A DNA stretch of 19,861 nt from Acidobacteriaceae bacterium UBA1795 (GTDB lineage: Bacteria; Acidobacteriota; Terriglobia; Terriglobales; Acidobacteriaceae). The notes beneath the pieces are model-generated. The model was not told the origin of the DNA, made no database searches, and saw nothing but the letters and a program-made list of their open reading frames with translations. Shown one piece after another: positions 7,397-15,165 of the stretch (position 1 is its first letter; every line of letters starts with the position of its first letter). Where the stretch lies: positions 8,315 to 28,175 of the forward strand of contig DCFV01000111.1 in the NCBI GenBank assembly GCA_002314435.1. The letters run 5' to 3'. The translations under genes and the position numbers were made by a program.

Positions 7397-7800
7397 CTTT
7401 CGCTGCACAGGCTCTGCAACCGGGCTTCCTGGCCTCAACTGCCATGATCGCGGCCATTGTGGTCAGTTCAACCACTGGCGAGGTGCTGACCGCTGCAGCG
7501 ATGAAGTCCATCGGCGATCTCGACGATATCCGCGCGCAATTCGGGATGAGGGGCGCAATCCGCGCGGTCGTCACCTGTCCCCTGTTCTTTGCCGGCGTCA
7601 GCTTTCTGGCGCTCAGCTTTTTCTCGCTGCTGTTCGCACTCAACCACATGGACCTGAGCCTGGTGGCGCCTGCCTCGGCTTCTCTTACGCTGGTTACCAA
7701 CGCCATCGCGGCCAAGCTGTTTCTGCACGAAAACGTGGACCACCGCCGTTGGACCGCCGCCGTACTGGTGTGCGTGGGCGTGTATTTCCTGGCGCACTAA
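7393..7800 (+). CDS. Small DMT/EamA-type membrane protein, second half of a pair
   Basis: This 135-residue protein has four predicted transmembrane helices. Its C-terminal half, LNHMDLSLVAPASASLTLVTNAIAAKLFLHENVDHRRWTA, aligns by eye with the same part of the preceding protein: MDLSLVAPA against ADLTFVLPA, and LFLHENVDHRRW against FWLHEPISLQRW. The two are therefore paralogues and probably partners. An insertion of polar residues (KSIGDLDDIRAQFGMRG) sits between helix 1 and helix 2. The start ATG overlaps the upstream stop by four bases, indicating coupled translation. It is the last gene of the plus-strand unit and converges on hpnE with 32 bases between the stops. Confidence 0.8.
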   Translation: MTFAAQALQPGFLASTAMIAAIVVSSTTGEVLTAAAMKSIGDLDDIRAQFGMRGAIRAVVTCPLFFAGVSFLALSFFSLLFALNHMDLSLVAPASASLTLVTNAIAAKLFLHENVDHRRWTAAVLVCVGVYFLAH

Positions 7801-7823
7801 GAAGGCGCACAGTCACTTCTTTT
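7799..7823 (+). terminator. Weak hairpin between the convergent units
   Basis: AAGAAG (7799-7804) pairs with CTTCTT (7816-7821), followed by further T residues, in the 32-base gap between the convergent DMT and hpnE stops. The stem is short and AT-rich, so termination here is only possible. Confidence 0.25.
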
Positions 7824-7832
7824 CCCTGCCCT

Positions 7833-9269
7833 TTAATTGCCTTGCTTGACCCAGCGCATCAGACCCTTCGGCTTTAGATCAGGCTCAAGGAAGCGGCTTG
7901 GCACGCCCATCGCACGGTACAGAGCCTCAGCGGCCAAGTGGCCAGAGCGGGCCGCGCTCTCCATCGTCGAAGGCCAACCAGTCGCGGTCCAGTCACCGGC
8001 GAGGAAGCAATTCGGCCAGGGCGATTGAGCATCCGGCCGGGCTTGGTCAATTCCAGGCGGCACGCCGAACGTCGCACGGACTTCCTTGACCAACGCAACT
8101 TTCTGCAGTTGTGCGTCCTTCACGGCAGGGAAAAACTCTGCGAGTTCACGGACTGCCTGGGCGATTCCATCCTCGCGCGGCAAGGCGGCAAAGGCTCTGG
8201 TCGCACTCACAACCAATTCGATGTAATGGTTGGAGCGCCCCTGCAGCCTGGACTGGTTGTACATCCAGTGAATCTCGCGATCAAGCAAAACAGCATGATC
8301 GAGATCCGTGATCTCGCGATCGAACCAGAGGTGCACACTGCAGATGGGCCAGTGGTCGTGCTTCTCAATCTGCTCAGCGAGCCGGGCGGATCCTTCAGTC
8401 GCCGGAAGCAGAGGAAGCAATTTCTGCAGGCCCTCAAACGGCAACGCCAATACAAGAAAGTCTGACCTCAGTTCCAGCGCTGAGCCACCGGCGCCGCGCG
8501 CTTTCACGCACCACTGGTTGCTGGCCGGATACTGTTCTGCACCTTCGACATTCGCGTGCAGTACGAGTTCCCCACCCCGCTGCGCCAGAAATTCAGGCAC
8601 GGCAGCGTAGAGTTCGCTGAGCGGAACGGTACTCATGCCCATTGCGCCAGCAAAGGCCGAGTTCATGAACAACTCGCGGATCACCTTGGTTGCATACGGT
8701 ACGGCAATCTCGTCGATCTCTGCATTAAGAGCGCTTGCAATCACCAGCCTCCAGAAGCGGTCGAGTGCTCCTTTGGTTTGCCCGTGCCTGCGCAGCCAAT
8801 CGCCGAGACTCTCGTGCGGTTTCCCGTCGTCGCCTCGCATGGCCGCGCTGAAGGCGCGTGCCAGCGCAAACTTGTCGGCCAGAGTGAAAGCGTGTGCGGC
8901 AAGCAGCCGGGGGAATCCGTGAAGCGGAGCAGGCAGAGCCGATGGCCCCAGCATCGAACGGCGGCCGCCGGGCTCGATCATCGTCATGTCCGTGGTCCAG
9001 TGGATTAAATCTGCAACGCCGATGCGCCGGTAAAAGGCTGGTAGATTTGTGCAGCAGCCGAAGAGCACGTGCTGGCAGTTGTCGATGACTTCGTTGACGC
9101 CGGGATGAACATACGACGATGCTCGTCCGCCCAGGTAGCCTCGTCGTTCGAGGAGTTGCACGCGCAGACCGGCCTCAGCCAGCGCACAGGCCGCGCTCAT
9201 GCCGGCCACGCCGCCGCCAACGACGATGACAGATTTTTGCGAAGCTCTCTGCACGCCCATACTCTCCAT
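7833..9269 (-). CDS. hpnE: Squalene-associated FAD-dependent desaturase HpnE (hydroxysqualene dehydroxylase)
   Basis: HpnE reduces hydroxysqualene to squalene, the last step of the HpnC-HpnD-HpnE route. The 478-residue flavoprotein has an N-terminal dinucleotide-binding motif (VIVVGGGVAGMSAACALAEAG, Gly18-20 and Gly23), then LLERRGYLGGRASS, the second common motif of the phytoene desaturase/amine oxidase superfamily. The C-terminal FAD-contact segment reads NCFLAGDWTATGWPSTMESAARSGHLAAEAL. The length and the NCQHVLFGCCTNLPAFYRRIG region are typical of HpnE. Its ATG overlaps the hpnD stop by one base (TGATG), so translation is coupled. It is the last gene of the hopanoid operon. Confidence 0.93.
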   Translation of the reverse strand: MESMGVQRASQKSVIVVGGGVAGMSAACALAEAGLRVQLLERRGYLGGRASSYVHPGVNEVIDNCQHVLFGCCTNLPAFYRRIGVADLIHWTTDMTMIEPGGRRSMLGPSALPAPLHGFPRLLAAHAFTLADKFALARAFSAAMRGDDGKPHESLGDWLRRHGQTKGALDRFWRLVIASALNAEIDEIAVPYATKVIRELFMNSAFAGAMGMSTVPLSELYAAVPEFLAQRGGELVLHANVEGAEQYPASNQWCVKARGAGGSALELRSDFLVLALPFEGLQKLLPLLPATEGSARLAEQIEKHDHWPICSVHLWFDREITDLDHAVLLDREIHWMYNQSRLQGRSNHYIELVVSATRAFAALPREDGIAQAVRELAEFFPAVKDAQLQKVALVKEVRATFGVPPGIDQARPDAQSPWPNCFLAGDWTATGWPSTMESAARSGHLAAEALYRAMGVPSRFLEPDLKPKGLMRWVKQGN

Positions 9270-10177
9270 CAGCCGAATAGCCGCACCGTGGCCATGCGCG
9301 CAAGACCTACACTGAGAATTGAGAGCTTGTGTGTCGTGGGCACACTCGTGCGCTGTGTGAACACGTCGCAGTCGGCGGCCACGATGCGCTTGAGTAGCGC
9401 GTGATAAATCTCAACAAGCACCCACAGCGCAGGACGGCTCTCACGATCGATGAGCGGCAGAAGAGCCTGCGCGGACGCGTAGTAGTGTTCGGCCTTTGCG
9501 GCGAGTTCGGCAAGCACCACGCGCTCGTTGGCCGTGGGCGGTGCGCCCGCCTGGCGCTGCAGCAGCGAGGCATGCGTTAATCCGTGTGCGGCGAGAGCAT
9601 CCAGCGGCAGGTATATGCGATTGCGCCCCGCATCCTCGGCAACGTCGCGAAGGATGTTCGTTAACTGAAAAGCAATGCCCGTCTCTTCCGCCAGCTTCTC
9701 TGCGGCCGGATCGCTGTAACCAAAGATGCGAATGCAGACCAGGCCGACGACGGAGGCAACAAGATAGCAGTAGCGATAGAGCTCGTCGAAGGTCGCATAG
9801 GTGTCGGGCTCGCTACCCGCCGGCTTCACATCCATCGTGGTACCCGCCACCAGTTCATCGAGCAGGCTCAGCGGTATCGCAAAGCGCTGCGTGGCGTCGC
9901 ACACGGCCACGAACACGAGGTCGTCTGTAGATTCACCCTGCGCTGCCGCGTGCCAGGCGGCAAGCCACGCGTCCAACTGACGACGGCGCTCTTCGTGAGG
10001 GAGGCTCTCGTCGTCGGCAAGATCGTCGGCCTTGCGCATGAAAGCGTAGATCGCGCAGATGGCATTTCTACGCTCCTCGGGCAGCGCCACAAACGCATAG
10101 TAGAAGTTTTTGGCTTCGCGTTTGGCAATGGCGCGACATGCAGCATAGGCGGCCTGCAATTTGGATGCGTCGGTCAC
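9269..10177 (-). CDS. hpnD: Presqualene diphosphate synthase HpnD
   Basis: HpnD condenses two farnesyl diphosphates to presqualene diphosphate. The 302-residue protein shows both aspartate-rich magnesium-diphosphate motifs of the trans-isoprenyl diphosphate (squalene/phytoene synthase) family: DDLADD at 51-56 and QLTNILRDVAED at 171-182. It also has the conserved Tyr-rich stretch FDELYRYCYLVASVVGL. The second motif, with NILRDVAED, fits HpnD rather than HpnC. Its start overlaps the hpnC stop (ATGA) and its stop overlaps the hpnE start (TGATG). Its product passes to HpnC, which makes hydroxysqualene. Confidence 0.93.
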   Translation of the reverse strand: MTDASKLQAAYAACRAIAKREAKNFYYAFVALPEERRNAICAIYAFMRKADDLADDESLPHEERRRQLDAWLAAWHAAAQGESTDDLVFVAVCDATQRFAIPLSLLDELVAGTTMDVKPAGSEPDTYATFDELYRYCYLVASVVGLVCIRIFGYSDPAAEKLAEETGIAFQLTNILRDVAEDAGRNRIYLPLDALAAHGLTHASLLQRQAGAPPTANERVVLAELAAKAEHYYASAQALLPLIDRESRPALWVLVEIYHALLKRIVAADCDVFTQRTSVPTTHKLSILSVGLARMATVRLFG

Positions 10178-11172
10178 GCGGCCGTCCCCGGGGTGCGCAT
10201 TCCGAGGCGCAGGAACGGCAGCGCCTTGCCGCTTACGGCGCGGAGTGCCAGCGCGAGTTTGGTGGGCTTTGAGATCGCGGGCCGCGCGCTCAGCACGTCG
10301 TAATCCCGCTTCTCAATGGCGCGCAGAATCTCGAGGCCACCACGGCTGAACAAGTCGAGGTCCACCGCAAGGTCGCGGCCCACCATGCCGATCAGCGGCA
10401 ACCCTTCATCGAACAGGCGGCGCGCGAAGTCCACTTCGTAGTCGAGCAGTGCACGGAACTCGGGAGTGGCCACGCCGCGCATGATTGTCTCTTCGGTCAC
10501 ATCGAAACGCTGCATGTCCTCCTGCGGAAGGTAGATGCGGCCCTTGCCGATATCCACGCTCACATCTTGCCAGAAATTCGCGAGTTGCAGCGCCGAGCAG
10601 GTTGCATCCGACAGACGAAAGCGCTCCTCGTCTGCGTAGCCGCAGGCATACAGCACAAGCCGTCCGACGGGGTTGGCCGAGTAGCGGCAATACTCCAACA
10701 CATCGTGCATGGTGCGATAGCGCGTGACGGTCTGGTCCTGGCGAAACGCCGTGAGCAGATCAGCGAAGGGCTCCTTGGGAATGGAGCAGGCGCGAATCGT
10801 CTCGGCCAGCGCAACGAAGACGGGATGCCGCGCGCGCCCTTCGTAGCAGGCGTCGAGTTCGCCACCCCACATGTCAAGCAGCGCCAGAGCCTGAGCGGTA
10901 TCACCCACCTCGTCTCCCAGATCGTCCGAGATGCGGCAGTAGGCGTAGATGGAGTGGAAATGCGGACGCAACGCCTTGGGCAGGAACCAGGAGGCGACGT
11001 GAAAATTCTCGTAGTGCGACTCGGACAGCCGGCGGCACCATGCGCGAGCTTCTTCAAGCGTGGGTGCGGTGGCGGGCATGCGATACGACGCGGGCAGTGC
11101 GGCCCAGCCGCCTGCGACCAGTTCGTCCTGTCGCAGCGCGTCGTCGTCCGAGTGGAGTGTGGCAGTGGTCAT
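10174..11172 (-). CDS. hpnC: Hydroxysqualene synthase HpnC
   Basis: HpnC converts presqualene diphosphate to hydroxysqualene. The 332-residue protein is a squalene/phytoene synthase family member with the first acidic motif DDLGDE at 83-88 (AYCRISDDLGDEVGD). The second is altered to LANFWQDVSVDIGKGRIYLP (from about 198), which has the QDVxxD form seen in HpnC. The HYENFHVASWFLPKALRPHF segment near residues 53-72 is also typical. It begins nine bases after the stop of the upstream dehydrogenase gene, with only a weak ribosome site, and overlaps hpnD by four bases. Confidence 0.92.
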   Translation of the reverse strand: MTTATLHSDDDALRQDELVAGGWAALPASYRMPATAPTLEEARAWCRRLSESHYENFHVASWFLPKALRPHFHSIYAYCRISDDLGDEVGDTAQALALLDMWGGELDACYEGRARHPVFVALAETIRACSIPKEPFADLLTAFRQDQTVTRYRTMHDVLEYCRYSANPVGRLVLYACGYADEERFRLSDATCSALQLANFWQDVSVDIGKGRIYLPQEDMQRFDVTEETIMRGVATPEFRALLDYEVDFARRLFDEGLPLIGMVGRDLAVDLDLFSRGGLEILRAIEKRDYDVLSARPAISKPTKLALALRAVSGKALPFLRLGMRTPGTAA

Positions 11173-11181
11173 TCCGTGGTC

Positions 11182-12225
11182 TCAGGGAACAATCGCGGTC
11201 TTGATCTCGCGGGTCCGGTTCATCAGTTTTTTGAAGACGCGATTGAGTTCGTAGAGGTGCGCGCGGCCAGTGATGAAGGAAGAGGCCAGAAAGCGGCCGC
11301 TTGCGATCAGATCGAGCGCGCGGCGGCAGATGGCTGGCGTGTGATGGAACGTAGCGCGCAGAGTAATGTCGCTGTAGTGGATGCGGTTGGTGTCGAGCGT
11401 AACCTTGGTGTCCGCGGCGCATCCGCCAAAGAAGTTCACAGTTCCGCCCTTGCGCACCATCTCTACGGCCTCTTCCCATGCATCTGGAACGCCGACGGCC
11501 TCAATCGCAATGTCGACGCCGCGATCCTTGGGCGTCAGCGCGCGGGTCTCTTTGATGGCCTTGCGGATCGTGGTGGCCTGCACCACGTGCGACGCCCCCA
11601 GTTGCTTCGCAGCCTCGACTTGTCCGTCGTGCTTGACGACGGCGATTGTTCTGCAACCGAACAGCGACGCGACGTGGAGCATCATGAGGCCCAGCGGGCC
11701 GCCGCCGATTACGGCCACAGTGTCGTCGGGACGCGGGTGAGAGTCCTCAAAACCATGCACGGCGCAGGCCAGCGGCTCAGTGAGTGCAGCGTGCTCCAGG
11801 GGCACATGGTCTGGCACGTGCAGAGTGTTCTTGGCCACAATGCGCGAAGGGATTCGGATGAACTCTGCGTAGGCGCCGTTGTTGAACAGCAGATCGTCGC
11901 AGAGATTTTCTTGCCCGCGCTCGCAGAAATAGCAGTGGCCGCAGGGCGCAGAGTTCAGCGCAACCACGCGGTCGCCGGGCACGAAATCCTTCACGCCTTC
12001 ACCAGCTTCGACAACGGTCCCGGCCAACTCGTGGCCGAACAGCGCCGGAGGCACAATCATGCGCGCATGATAGCCGCGGCGAAAGACCTTAAGGTCTGTG
12101 CCACAGGTAAGCGCAGCGCCGACGCGCACGATCAGTTCACCGGGCTTCGCCTGCGGCACCGGCACGCTCTCAATGCGGACGTCTTCGCGCCCGTGCAAAA
12201 CCGCGGCCCTCATGGTTGTAGCCAT
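11182..12225 (-). CDS. Zinc-dependent medium-chain dehydrogenase (second of the tandem pair)
   Basis: This 347-residue protein of the medium-chain dehydrogenase/reductase family would oxidise an alcohol or reduce an aldehyde/ketone with NAD(P)(H). The catalytic zinc ligands are Cys41 (TCGTD), His65-Glu66 (FGHELAG) and Glu150 (TEPLAC). The structural zinc cysteines are Cys95, 98, 101 and 109. The Rossmann motif GGGPLG is at 174-179. It resembles sorbitol/threonine-type polyol dehydrogenases. The ATG at 12225 is chosen over an upstream in-frame start at 12258 because a full AGGAGG sits six bases before it. It is embedded in the hopanoid operon between a related dehydrogenase and hpnC. The substrate is unknown; action on the ribosylhopane-type side chain is a hypothesis. 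Confidence 0.88.
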   Translation of the reverse strand: MATTMRAAVLHGREDVRIESVPVPQAKPGELIVRVGAALTCGTDLKVFRRGYHARMIVPPALFGHELAGTVVEAGEGVKDFVPGDRVVALNSAPCGHCYFCERGQENLCDDLLFNNGAYAEFIRIPSRIVAKNTLHVPDHVPLEHAALTEPLACAVHGFEDSHPRPDDTVAVIGGGPLGLMMLHVASLFGCRTIAVVKHDGQVEAAKQLGASHVVQATTIRKAIKETRALTPKDRGVDIAIEAVGVPDAWEEAVEMVRKGGTVNFFGGCAADTKVTLDTNRIHYSDITLRATFHHTPAICRRALDLIASGRFLASSFITGRAHLYELNRVFKKLMNRTREIKTAIVP

Positions 12226-12231
12226 CAGCCG

Positions 12232-12237
12232 CCTCCT
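12232..12237 (-). promoter_or_regulatory. Consensus ribosome binding site overlapping the upstream stop
   Basis: The minus strand reads AGGAGG (12237-12232) six bases before the ATG at 12225 and overlaps the TAG stop (12238-12236) of the preceding dehydrogenase gene. It decides the start of the downstream dehydrogenase. It is the strongest Shine-Dalgarno sequence I noticed in this operon. Confidence 0.8.
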
Positions 12238-13390
12238 AGTCTGCCCCACCGCCCGCAAAAGGCTCGATCATGATCTTCATCGAGTCCGCCTTGGGGTTGG
12301 AAGCCACGTCCATCGCCTCAACTGCCTGCTCCATCGGGAAGCGGTGAGAAATCAGTTGCGTCAAATCGAATCCATTGCGATAGCCGCCGAGCACCAGTTC
12401 AGCCACTTCGTCGAGAATGGCAAACGACGAAGAGTAGGAACCGAGCAGCGTCTTTTCGTCCATGCACACGGCGGCGGGATCAATGACGACCTCGCCGCGC
12501 TGCGTCTGCGCGAACAGCATTACGCGGCCGCCGGACCGAACTGCGTCCATCGCCGTGCGAATGAGGCCGATTCCGCCGACACACAACACCACGGCATCGG
12601 CACCACGTCCTTCAGTCTCTGCCAGCACCTGCTCGACTACATTTTCCTTGCCCGCATCGATGGGATACTTCAGGCCAAACTTGGCCGCCAGCGCGTGGCG
12701 CTCCGGGTAGAGATCAGAAGTGAGCACCTTGCCAGCGACGCGATTGGCGAGAACTGCGTGCATCAGGCCTATGGGCCCCTGCCCAATGACGAGCACCGTA
12801 TCGTCCGGCTCCAGACTTAGCGCCTTGACACCCTTCAAAACGGTATTCACCGGCTCAATGAATGCAGCCTGCTCGAAGGGAATACCGTCGGGGATGTGCA
12901 CCACGCCGCCGAGATTCACGATGAAGTCCATCACGCGAATGTACTCGGCAAAGCCGCCGCCCGAAGGCTCAAAACCCGCAGTCGTGCCGACCCTCTTGTA
13001 AGTGAGGCACTGTGCAGGGGTGTTCTTGCGGCAGTAGTAGCAGGTGCCACAGGGCACGTGGTGGTAGACCATGACACGGTCGCCGAGTTTGTAGCCCGCA
13101 ACGCCCTCGCCCACAGCGACAACGGTACCGGCCATCTCGTGGCCGAAGATGCGCGGGGCCGAGTGCGAGCCGGTGTGCACCTTTTTGAGGTCGGTACCAC
13201 AGATGCCGCAGGTGGCAATCTTGACCAGCAGTTCGCCGTGGCCGATATGCGGCACAGGAACGGTCTCCAGGCGCAGGTCGTTGACGCCACGATAGACGAC
13301 AGCCCGCATGGTGGCGGGAATCGCGGTATGGGCCAGATGCGCGGTTTGTGCAGTTTCGGTTGCCATTACGATCTGTGCGACCTCGCTCAC
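12236..13390 (-). CDS. Zinc-dependent medium-chain dehydrogenase (first of the tandem pair)
   Basis: This 384-residue protein is a medium-chain zinc dehydrogenase related to its downstream neighbour. Compare GHEMAGTVVAVGEGVAGYKLGDRV with GHELAGTVVEAGEGVKDFVPGDRV. The catalytic zinc ligands are Cys64 (CGICGTD), His84-Glu85 and Glu179 (IEPVN). The structural zinc cysteines are Cys114, 117, 120 and 128. The nucleotide-binding motif GQGPIG is at 203-208. An N-terminal extension of about 27 residues precedes the usual MRAVVYRG start. The GTG at 13390 overlaps the hpnG stop (GTGA); an ATG at 13366 is an alternative. The overlap with hpnG ties its translation to the adenine-removal step. The substrate is not known. 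Confidence 0.88.
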   Translation of the reverse strand: MSEVAQIVMATETAQTAHLAHTAIPATMRAVVYRGVNDLRLETVPVPHIGHGELLVKIATCGICGTDLKKVHTGSHSAPRIFGHEMAGTVVAVGEGVAGYKLGDRVMVYHHVPCGTCYYCRKNTPAQCLTYKRVGTTAGFEPSGGGFAEYIRVMDFIVNLGGVVHIPDGIPFEQAAFIEPVNTVLKGVKALSLEPDDTVLVIGQGPIGLMHAVLANRVAGKVLTSDLYPERHALAAKFGLKYPIDAGKENVVEQVLAETEGRGADAVVLCVGGIGLIRTAMDAVRSGGRVMLFAQTQRGEVVIDPAAVCMDEKTLLGSYSSSFAILDEVAELVLGGYRNGFDLTQLISHRFPMEQAVEAMDVASNPKADSMKIMIEPFAGGGAD

Positions 13391-14058
13391 CGTAGGAAGT
13401 CCGCCAGCGACTCTGCGATGCCTTGGGAAGCGTTCTTGCTATTTTCGCCCATCTTGATGAGTGCGGGCCAGTACCATGGCCGGAGGAGCGCATAAAGAGT
13501 GAACCGGGCGGTACGGAACCGGCCGTTGGCGTCAAGAAATGGGTTGAAATCGGGCAATTTTGCGTCGAACACGTCGCTTACACCCTTAATCGCATAAAAA
13601 GGAATGCCGCGCATGTGGGCCTGGCGCGCCACGGCGGCGGCCTCCATGTCGACGAGGGCGGCTCCGTAGGCCTGGGCCAGGCGGTGCTTTTCAGCTTCGC
13701 CCGCGACGACAGGGCTGGTGGCGAGCCACAAGTCGCCCGCGCCGGCATCGCAGCGGAAACGCTCACCCGTACGTGTGTCGATGACGCCAGCGACATTGTG
13801 GGCGCTTCCGGCAGCCAGGTCAGGGCGTAGCGCGCCTGCCCAGCCAACGGAAAAGACGAGGTCGACGGGGCTGTCCTGCTCAACCGCAGCAAAGGCGCGC
13901 GTGGCGGCGGCTTGACCTGCTCCGGCGCAGGCGGCTACCCAGAGGTTTTCGTCGCGATAAGACCAGACGAAGACGCCATCGCGGGTCTCGCGCTTCCAGC
14001 CGCGTACGATCGGCTTCAACTCGCCGGGAAGTGCTGCGATGATGGCGGTGCGCGTCAT
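13387..14058 (-). CDS. hpnG: Hopanoid-associated phosphorylase/nucleosidase HpnG
   Basis: HpnG removes adenine from adenosylhopane, giving the ribosyl- or phosphoribosylhopane precursor of bacteriohopanetetrol. The 223-residue protein belongs to the purine nucleoside phosphorylase/MTA-SAH nucleosidase superfamily. It starts with the typical TAIIAALPGELKPI, has the ribose-contact motif VDMEAAAVA at 136-144 and the base-binding segment AIKGVSDVFD at 157-165. The frame is open upstream to 14250, but that part lies within hpnA. The ATG at 14058 overlaps the hpnA stop by four bases (ATGA) and gives the normal family start. Its stop overlaps the GTG of the following dehydrogenase. Confidence 0.92.
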   Translation of the reverse strand: MTRTAIIAALPGELKPIVRGWKRETRDGVFVWSYRDENLWVAACAGAGQAAATRAFAAVEQDSPVDLVFSVGWAGALRPDLAAGSAHNVAGVIDTRTGERFRCDAGAGDLWLATSPVVAGEAEKHRLAQAYGAALVDMEAAAVARQAHMRGIPFYAIKGVSDVFDAKLPDFNPFLDANGRFRTARFTLYALLRPWYWPALIKMGENSKNASQGIAESLADFLR

Positions 14059-15053
14059 CCTTTGCCCGGCGCGTAGCCGTTGGCGCGGAACCACTCGATG
14101 GCGGCGCGCATAGCGGGGTAGACAGGCACGATGCGGAAGCCAAGTTCCTGCTGCGCCCGGGCCGACGAGGCATACATCTTCTTGCGGCCCATGCGCACCT
14201 CTTCGAGCGTTGCGCGGGGCTCTTTGCCGCGAATGCGGCCAGTGATCCACTCCTCAAAGAAGGCGTAAGTGGCGGCGATGGCGAAGGGGATTTTGGTTTT
14301 GGGCGACGGAATACCTGTGATGGCCGACATCTTGTCGAGGATCTGCTTCAGCGTCAGGTTTTCGCCGCCGAGGATGTAGCGGCGACCGGGCGTACCCTTG
14401 GTCAGTGCATCCACGTGGGTGCGCGCCACCTCGGCAACGTCGACGAGATTGAGCCCGGTGTCGACGTAAGCCGGGAACTTGCCATTGAGAAAGTCCACAA
14501 AGATGCGACCCGTAGGCGTGGGCTTGGCATCGTTGGGGCCGATGGGCGTAGTCGGGTTGAGGATGATCACCTGCTGCCCGTCCTCGGCAGCGGCGATGGC
14601 CTGCTGCTCAGCGAGAAACTTGGATCGCTTGTAGTGGCCGACCATGTCCTTGAGCGAAACGGGCGTGTCTTCATTGATGACGATGCCGTCGGTGCGGAAG
14701 TGCATGGTGGCGACGCTCGACGTATAGACCACGCGGCGCACGCCGGCCTCGCGGGCAGCGCGCAGCAGGTCGCGCGTGCCGTCCACGTTGATGCGGTACA
14801 TGGCGTCGGGATCGCGAATCCAAAGGCGATAGTCGGCGGCTACGTGCAAGACTGCGTCGCAGCCCTCGAGCGCAGGGGCATAGGACTCAGGCCGCGCCAG
14901 GTCGCCTATGACGGTTTCGCCGTCGATGCCTTCAAGGTTGTTCAGATTGCTGCTTTTGCGGACGAGGAGACGGAGGTCCGCTCCCTGCGCGGCGAGGGCT
15001 TGCGCAACGTGATGCCCTACAAACCCGGTGGCGCCTGTGAGAAAGATTTTCAT
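14055..15053 (-). CDS. hpnA: Hopanoid-associated sugar epimerase/reductase HpnA
   Basis: HpnA is an extended short-chain dehydrogenase/reductase found in hopanoid clusters; its exact reaction is unsettled. The 332-residue protein has the NAD(P)-binding motif TGATGFVG at 6-13, a serine-containing TSSVAT at 111-116, and the catalytic YxxxK pair at Tyr141-Lys145 (GHYKRSKFLAE). The PTTPIGPNDAKPTPTGR segment is typical of HpnA. The ATG at 15053 is preferred over a TTG at 15107 because the protein then begins MKIFLTGATG. No clear Shine-Dalgarno is visible; the region just upstream is the structured intergenic element at 15075-15160. It is coupled to hpnG by an ATGA overlap. Confidence 0.92.
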   Translation of the reverse strand: MKIFLTGATGFVGHHVAQALAAQGADLRLLVRKSSNLNNLEGIDGETVIGDLARPESYAPALEGCDAVLHVAADYRLWIRDPDAMYRINVDGTRDLLRAAREAGVRRVVYTSSVATMHFRTDGIVINEDTPVSLKDMVGHYKRSKFLAEQQAIAAAEDGQQVIILNPTTPIGPNDAKPTPTGRIFVDFLNGKFPAYVDTGLNLVDVAEVARTHVDALTKGTPGRRYILGGENLTLKQILDKMSAITGIPSPKTKIPFAIAATYAFFEEWITGRIRGKEPRATLEEVRMGRKKMYASSARAQQELGFRIVPVYPAMRAAIEWFRANGYAPGKG

Positions 15054-15074
15054 GATCGTACGTAGCTTTGGAGC

Positions 15075-15160
15075 AAGCGGTGTCAGCAACGTAAGCGGAG
15101 TTGGCAATCGCTTTTCAGACGAACTCCGCTACCACGCGCGAAGCGCGTCCAACACCGCTT
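15075..15160 (-). promoter_or_regulatory. Nested inverted repeats (three-way-junction fold) before hpnA
   Basis: Nearly the whole gap between the 142-aa gene and hpnA is paired. The outer arms AAGCGGTGT (15075-15083) and ACACCGCTT (15152-15160) match over 9 of 9 bases. Inside, AGCGGAGTT (15094-15102) pairs with AACTCCGCT (15122-15130), 9 of 9, with a 19-base loop. Next to it ACGCGC (15134-15139) pairs with GCGCGT (15143-15148) around GAA. Together they give a three-way junction in the transcript, ending 21 bases before the hpnA ATG. There is no T-run, so it is not an ordinary terminator. An RNA stability or translation-control element, or a REP-like repeat, are the options. Confidence 0.6.
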
Positions 15161-15165
15161 CCCTG

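Noticed and set aside
10567..12273. Long 568-codon open frame on the plus strand
   Set aside because: It lies antisense to hpnC and a zinc dehydrogenase, both with clear catalytic motifs. Its translation has no recognisable domain. Such frames are common opposite GC-rich genes.
14059..14250. N-terminal extension of HpnG
   Set aside because: It would overlap the conserved C-terminus of HpnA. The ATG at 14058 gives the standard family start and an ATGA overlap.
15054..15107. TTG start for HpnA at 15107
   Set aside because: The added residues (MPTPLTLLTPLAPK...) precede the Rossmann strand that normally begins the protein, and they are encoded by the inverted-repeat region.
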